Below are positions 5,456-5,503 of a DNA stretch of 5,503 bases, piece after piece. Numbering within the stretch: position 1 is the stretch's first letter; every line of letters begins with the position of its first letter. Position numbers and translations under genes: made by a program. The notes under the pieces were generated by a model, which worked only from the letters and a program-made list of their open reading frames with translations, had not been told where the DNA came from and did no database searches. The stretch is from Bacteroidales bacterium UBA4353 (GTDB lineage Bacteria; Bacteroidota; Bacteroidia; Bacteroidales; Paludibacteraceae), in NCBI GenBank assembly GCA_002394025.1, contig DGSV01000033.1:1-5503 (forward strand), given 5' to 3'.

Positions 5456-5503
5456 CGTTATTATTTAAGAAAATCAAGTGCAATATTACGAAAAAAAAGC
5501 GAC
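5456..5503. other. Upstream non-coding margin of the operon
   Basis: These 48 bases are AT-rich and contain the -7-like element and an A8/T8 tract. I see no coding frame reaching the edge that can be assigned, and the stretch is too short to tell whether the T-run belongs to a terminator of a gene further right. It is the longest stretch of the window without a gene. Confidence 0.6.
5481..5488 (-). promoter_or_regulatory. Probable Bacteroidota sigma-ABfr -7 element (TAATATTG)
   Basis: On the minus strand, TAATATTG matches the Bacteroidota -7 consensus TAnnTTTG at all but one position and is followed by CAC, a common context. It sits 25 bases before the first ATG of the operon, giving a predicted RNA start near 5473-5476 and a leader of about 20 bases. 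A T8 run lies just upstream (5491-5498). The partner -33 TTTG would fall at about 5507-5512, outside the window, so the call rests on one half-site. The leader has no Shine-Dalgarno sequence, only an A-rich AAATAATAACG before the ATG, normal for this phylum. Confidence 0.5.

Noticed and set aside
5491..5498. A8 tract (T8 on the minus strand) as a terminator tail or slippage site
   Set aside because: No stem can be seen because the sequence ends at 5503, and it is not in a coding frame; AT-rich promoter sequence is an adequate explanation.

Overview
The window is a densely packed, single-direction gene block. All seven recognisable genes lie on the minus strand and read from right (5455) to left (1). 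Family content points to a Bacteroidota genome, most likely order Bacteroidales (for example Muribaculaceae): a Bacteroidota-type class II ribonucleotide reductase C-terminal domain, a surE / small membrane protein / lpxB order, A-rich translation starts with no Shine-Dalgarno sequence, and a TAnnTTTG-like -7 element at the head of the block. The family placement is an inference from remembered sequences; no search was run.

Layout in transcription order. (1) 5481-5488, a probable -7 promoter element. (2) 5455-4838, a 205-aa protein resembling the C-terminal domain of Bacteroidota adenosylcobalamin-dependent ribonucleotide reductase, without the catalytic barrel or cysteine tail. (3) 4841-4083, surE, a 5'/3'-nucleotidase. 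(4) 4086-3796, an unrecognised 96-aa protein with three membrane segments. (5) 3772-2636, lpxB, lipid A disaccharide synthase. (6) 2643-1093, an EptA/MCR-type phosphoethanolamine transferase. (7) 1114-368, truA, tRNA pseudouridine synthase. (8) 368-1, the N-terminal part of pnuC, starting at GTG and running off the left edge.

Adjacent genes overlap by 4, 4, 8, 22 and 1 bases, and the only gap is 23 bases (between the 96-aa gene and lpxB). This indicates one operon with translational coupling. Functionally it joins nucleotide metabolism (reductase-like domain, SurE, PnuC), lipid A synthesis and decoration (LpxB, phosphoethanolamine transferase) and tRNA modification (TruA).

The two least ordinary parts are at the ends. 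At the right is the stand-alone reductase C-terminal domain. At the left, pnuC similarity stops after about residue 80 and is followed by about 120-130 bases packed with inverted repeats. That segment stays open in the pnuC frame and also carries an open frame on the opposite strand, which suggests a palindromic repeat element inserted in, or truncating, pnuC. There is no gene-free stretch longer than 48 bases. I see no RNA genes, CRISPR arrays, insertion sequences or clear terminators.
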